Shown: piece by piece, positions 5,722 to 6,284 of the stretch
How positions within the stretch are numbered: position 1 is the stretch's first letter
Layout of the letters: each line of letters opens with the position of its first letter
Source: Spirochaetales bacterium
GTDB taxonomy: Bacteria > Spirochaetota > Spirochaetia > DSM-2461
Length of the DNA: 6,284 bases
Reading direction: 5' to 3'
NCBI GenBank assembly: GCA_002748225.1
Contig: PDRU01000050.1
Span: 1 to 6,284 of the forward strand
Program-made: the position numbers and the translations under genes
Notes under the pieces: model-generated
Databases searched by the model: none
The model's input: the letters and a program-made list of their open reading frames with translations, nothing else
What the model was told of the DNA's origin: nothing

Positions 5722-6284
5722 GGCGCAGTGTAAAAAAAGGCATCAGCGAACCCCCAGGAACGGACGGTGCTTAACACAACCCCCATTTCCGCGGGTCTGA
5801 GCGGACCGACAAACAGTTTATACAAAATACCGTTTGCCGTTTTGTCTTCATCAAAGGAAATGGGATAAGAAGGTGATTTATCCTGCAAATTCAGCATGGT
5901 CTGTTTTAAAACGGCCTTATTCCTGTAGGCGCCTATCTGAACGTACCGGTTGCCGCGCATGGTATTGTTTCCGTACACATCGGCAGAAGCGGCTGCTTCT
6001 TTTTCTTCGGCCAGTTCAGCTTCTATTTCTTTTGCCAGCTCTGCCAGTTCTGCATCAATTTCCTCAACACTTTTTTCTGAAGCAGATGGAGAGTTCTTTT
6101 CCGCCGCCTGCGGGGGGCGGAGTTCCGAGGGCATCAGAAAAAACTGAATTTTTTCCGTCTCTTCGACAGCAGCGGGAAGTTCTTCCGGAACCGGGCCGGA
6201 GTCCGCAGGTTCTCCGCCGGCAGGCAGCTCTTCTCCGGCCGGTGCGGAAAAGGGCGCTTCTGTTTCTGCAGCGTTTTCTTCAGA
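5718..6284 (-). CDS. SPOR-domain protein, 5' end outside the window
   Basis: The frame is open from the window edge to TGA at 5720-5718, so 188 C-terminal residues are visible. An ATG at 6134 exists, but 50 more codons without a stop and with the same composition precede it, so the true start is probably beyond 6284. Visible residues 1-70 are a Glu/Pro/Ala-rich low-complexity linker. About 72-98 is a highly charged helix (EEIDAELAELAKEI) that could be a coiled coil. About 112-188 is a SPOR domain beginning RYVQIGAYRNKAVL and containing YKLFVGPLRPAE. SPOR domains bind peptidoglycan strands stripped of stem peptides, usually at division sites, and usually sit at the C-terminus behind a membrane segment and a long linker, as seems the case here. 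The missing part may hold that anchor. The stop overlaps the GTG of the TylF-type gene, so the two are probably co-translated. Confidence 0.85.
   Translation of the reverse strand, partial: SEENAAETEAPFSAPAGEELPAGGEPADSGPVPEELPAAVEETEKIQFFLMPSELRPPQAAEKNSPSASEKSVEEIDAELAELAKEIEAELAEEKEAAASADVYGNNTMRGNRYVQIGAYRNKAVLKQTMLNLQDKSPSYPISFDEDKTANGILYKLFVGPLRPAEMGVVLSTVRSWGFADAFFYTAP

Noticed and set aside
5718..6134. ATG 6134 as the true start of the SPOR-domain gene
   Set aside because: The frame continues without a stop to the window edge with the same Glu/Pro/Ala composition, so the gene is better read as 5'-truncated.
5950..6147. Ser/Ala-rich plus-strand frame opposite the SPOR gene
   Set aside because: Antisense of the Glu/Ala-rich linker; low complexity and no domain.

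Overview
The window looks like ordinary chromosome from a bacterium with an outer membrane. My best guess is a spirochaete of the Treponema group. This rests on remembered similarity only: the N-terminus of the RsmA homologue (a NHDSP...AFL stretch before GQNFL), a membrane-anchored PilZNR-PilZ protein, and a ComEC homologue without a nuclease-like domain. Base composition is roughly balanced, and I saw no clear difference in codon use between genes. There are no RNA genes, insertion sequences, CRISPR arrays or phage genes. Six protein genes and one 5'-truncated gene fill almost everything; the longest gap between genes is 54 bp.

Layout, from the right edge in the direction of most transcription (minus strand): a SPOR-domain protein whose start lies outside the window (5718-6284); a TylF/MycF-type O-methyltransferase joined to it by a GTGA overlap (4933-5721); a CPBP-type membrane protease on the plus strand (4398-4991), convergent with the methyltransferase and overlapping it tail to tail by 59 bp; then, divergent from the protease, a minus-strand run of a PilZ c-di-GMP receptor (3072-4343), a ComEC-like DNA channel protein (1451-3028), the 16S rRNA dimethyltransferase RsmA/KsgA (691-1551) and a zinc-ribbon SAM methyltransferase (50-694). 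The 54-bp gap at 4344-4397 is the only obvious shared control region. It has -10-like boxes facing both ways and a perfect 14-bp palindrome over the protease start codon.

The genes do not form one recognisable pathway. The four-gene run mixes second-messenger sensing (PilZ), envelope DNA transport (ComEC), ribosome maturation (RsmA) and an uncharacterised methyltransferase. What ties them is tight packing: 43 nt between PilZ and comEC, a 101-nt same-strand overlap between comEC and rsmA, and an ATGA overlap between rsmA and the last gene. I did not find a clearly new system. The most interesting points are structural: the long comEC/rsmA overlap with a C8 run that both genes read in different frames, the palindrome on the protease start codon, and the acidic pentapeptide-repeat tail of the PilZ protein.
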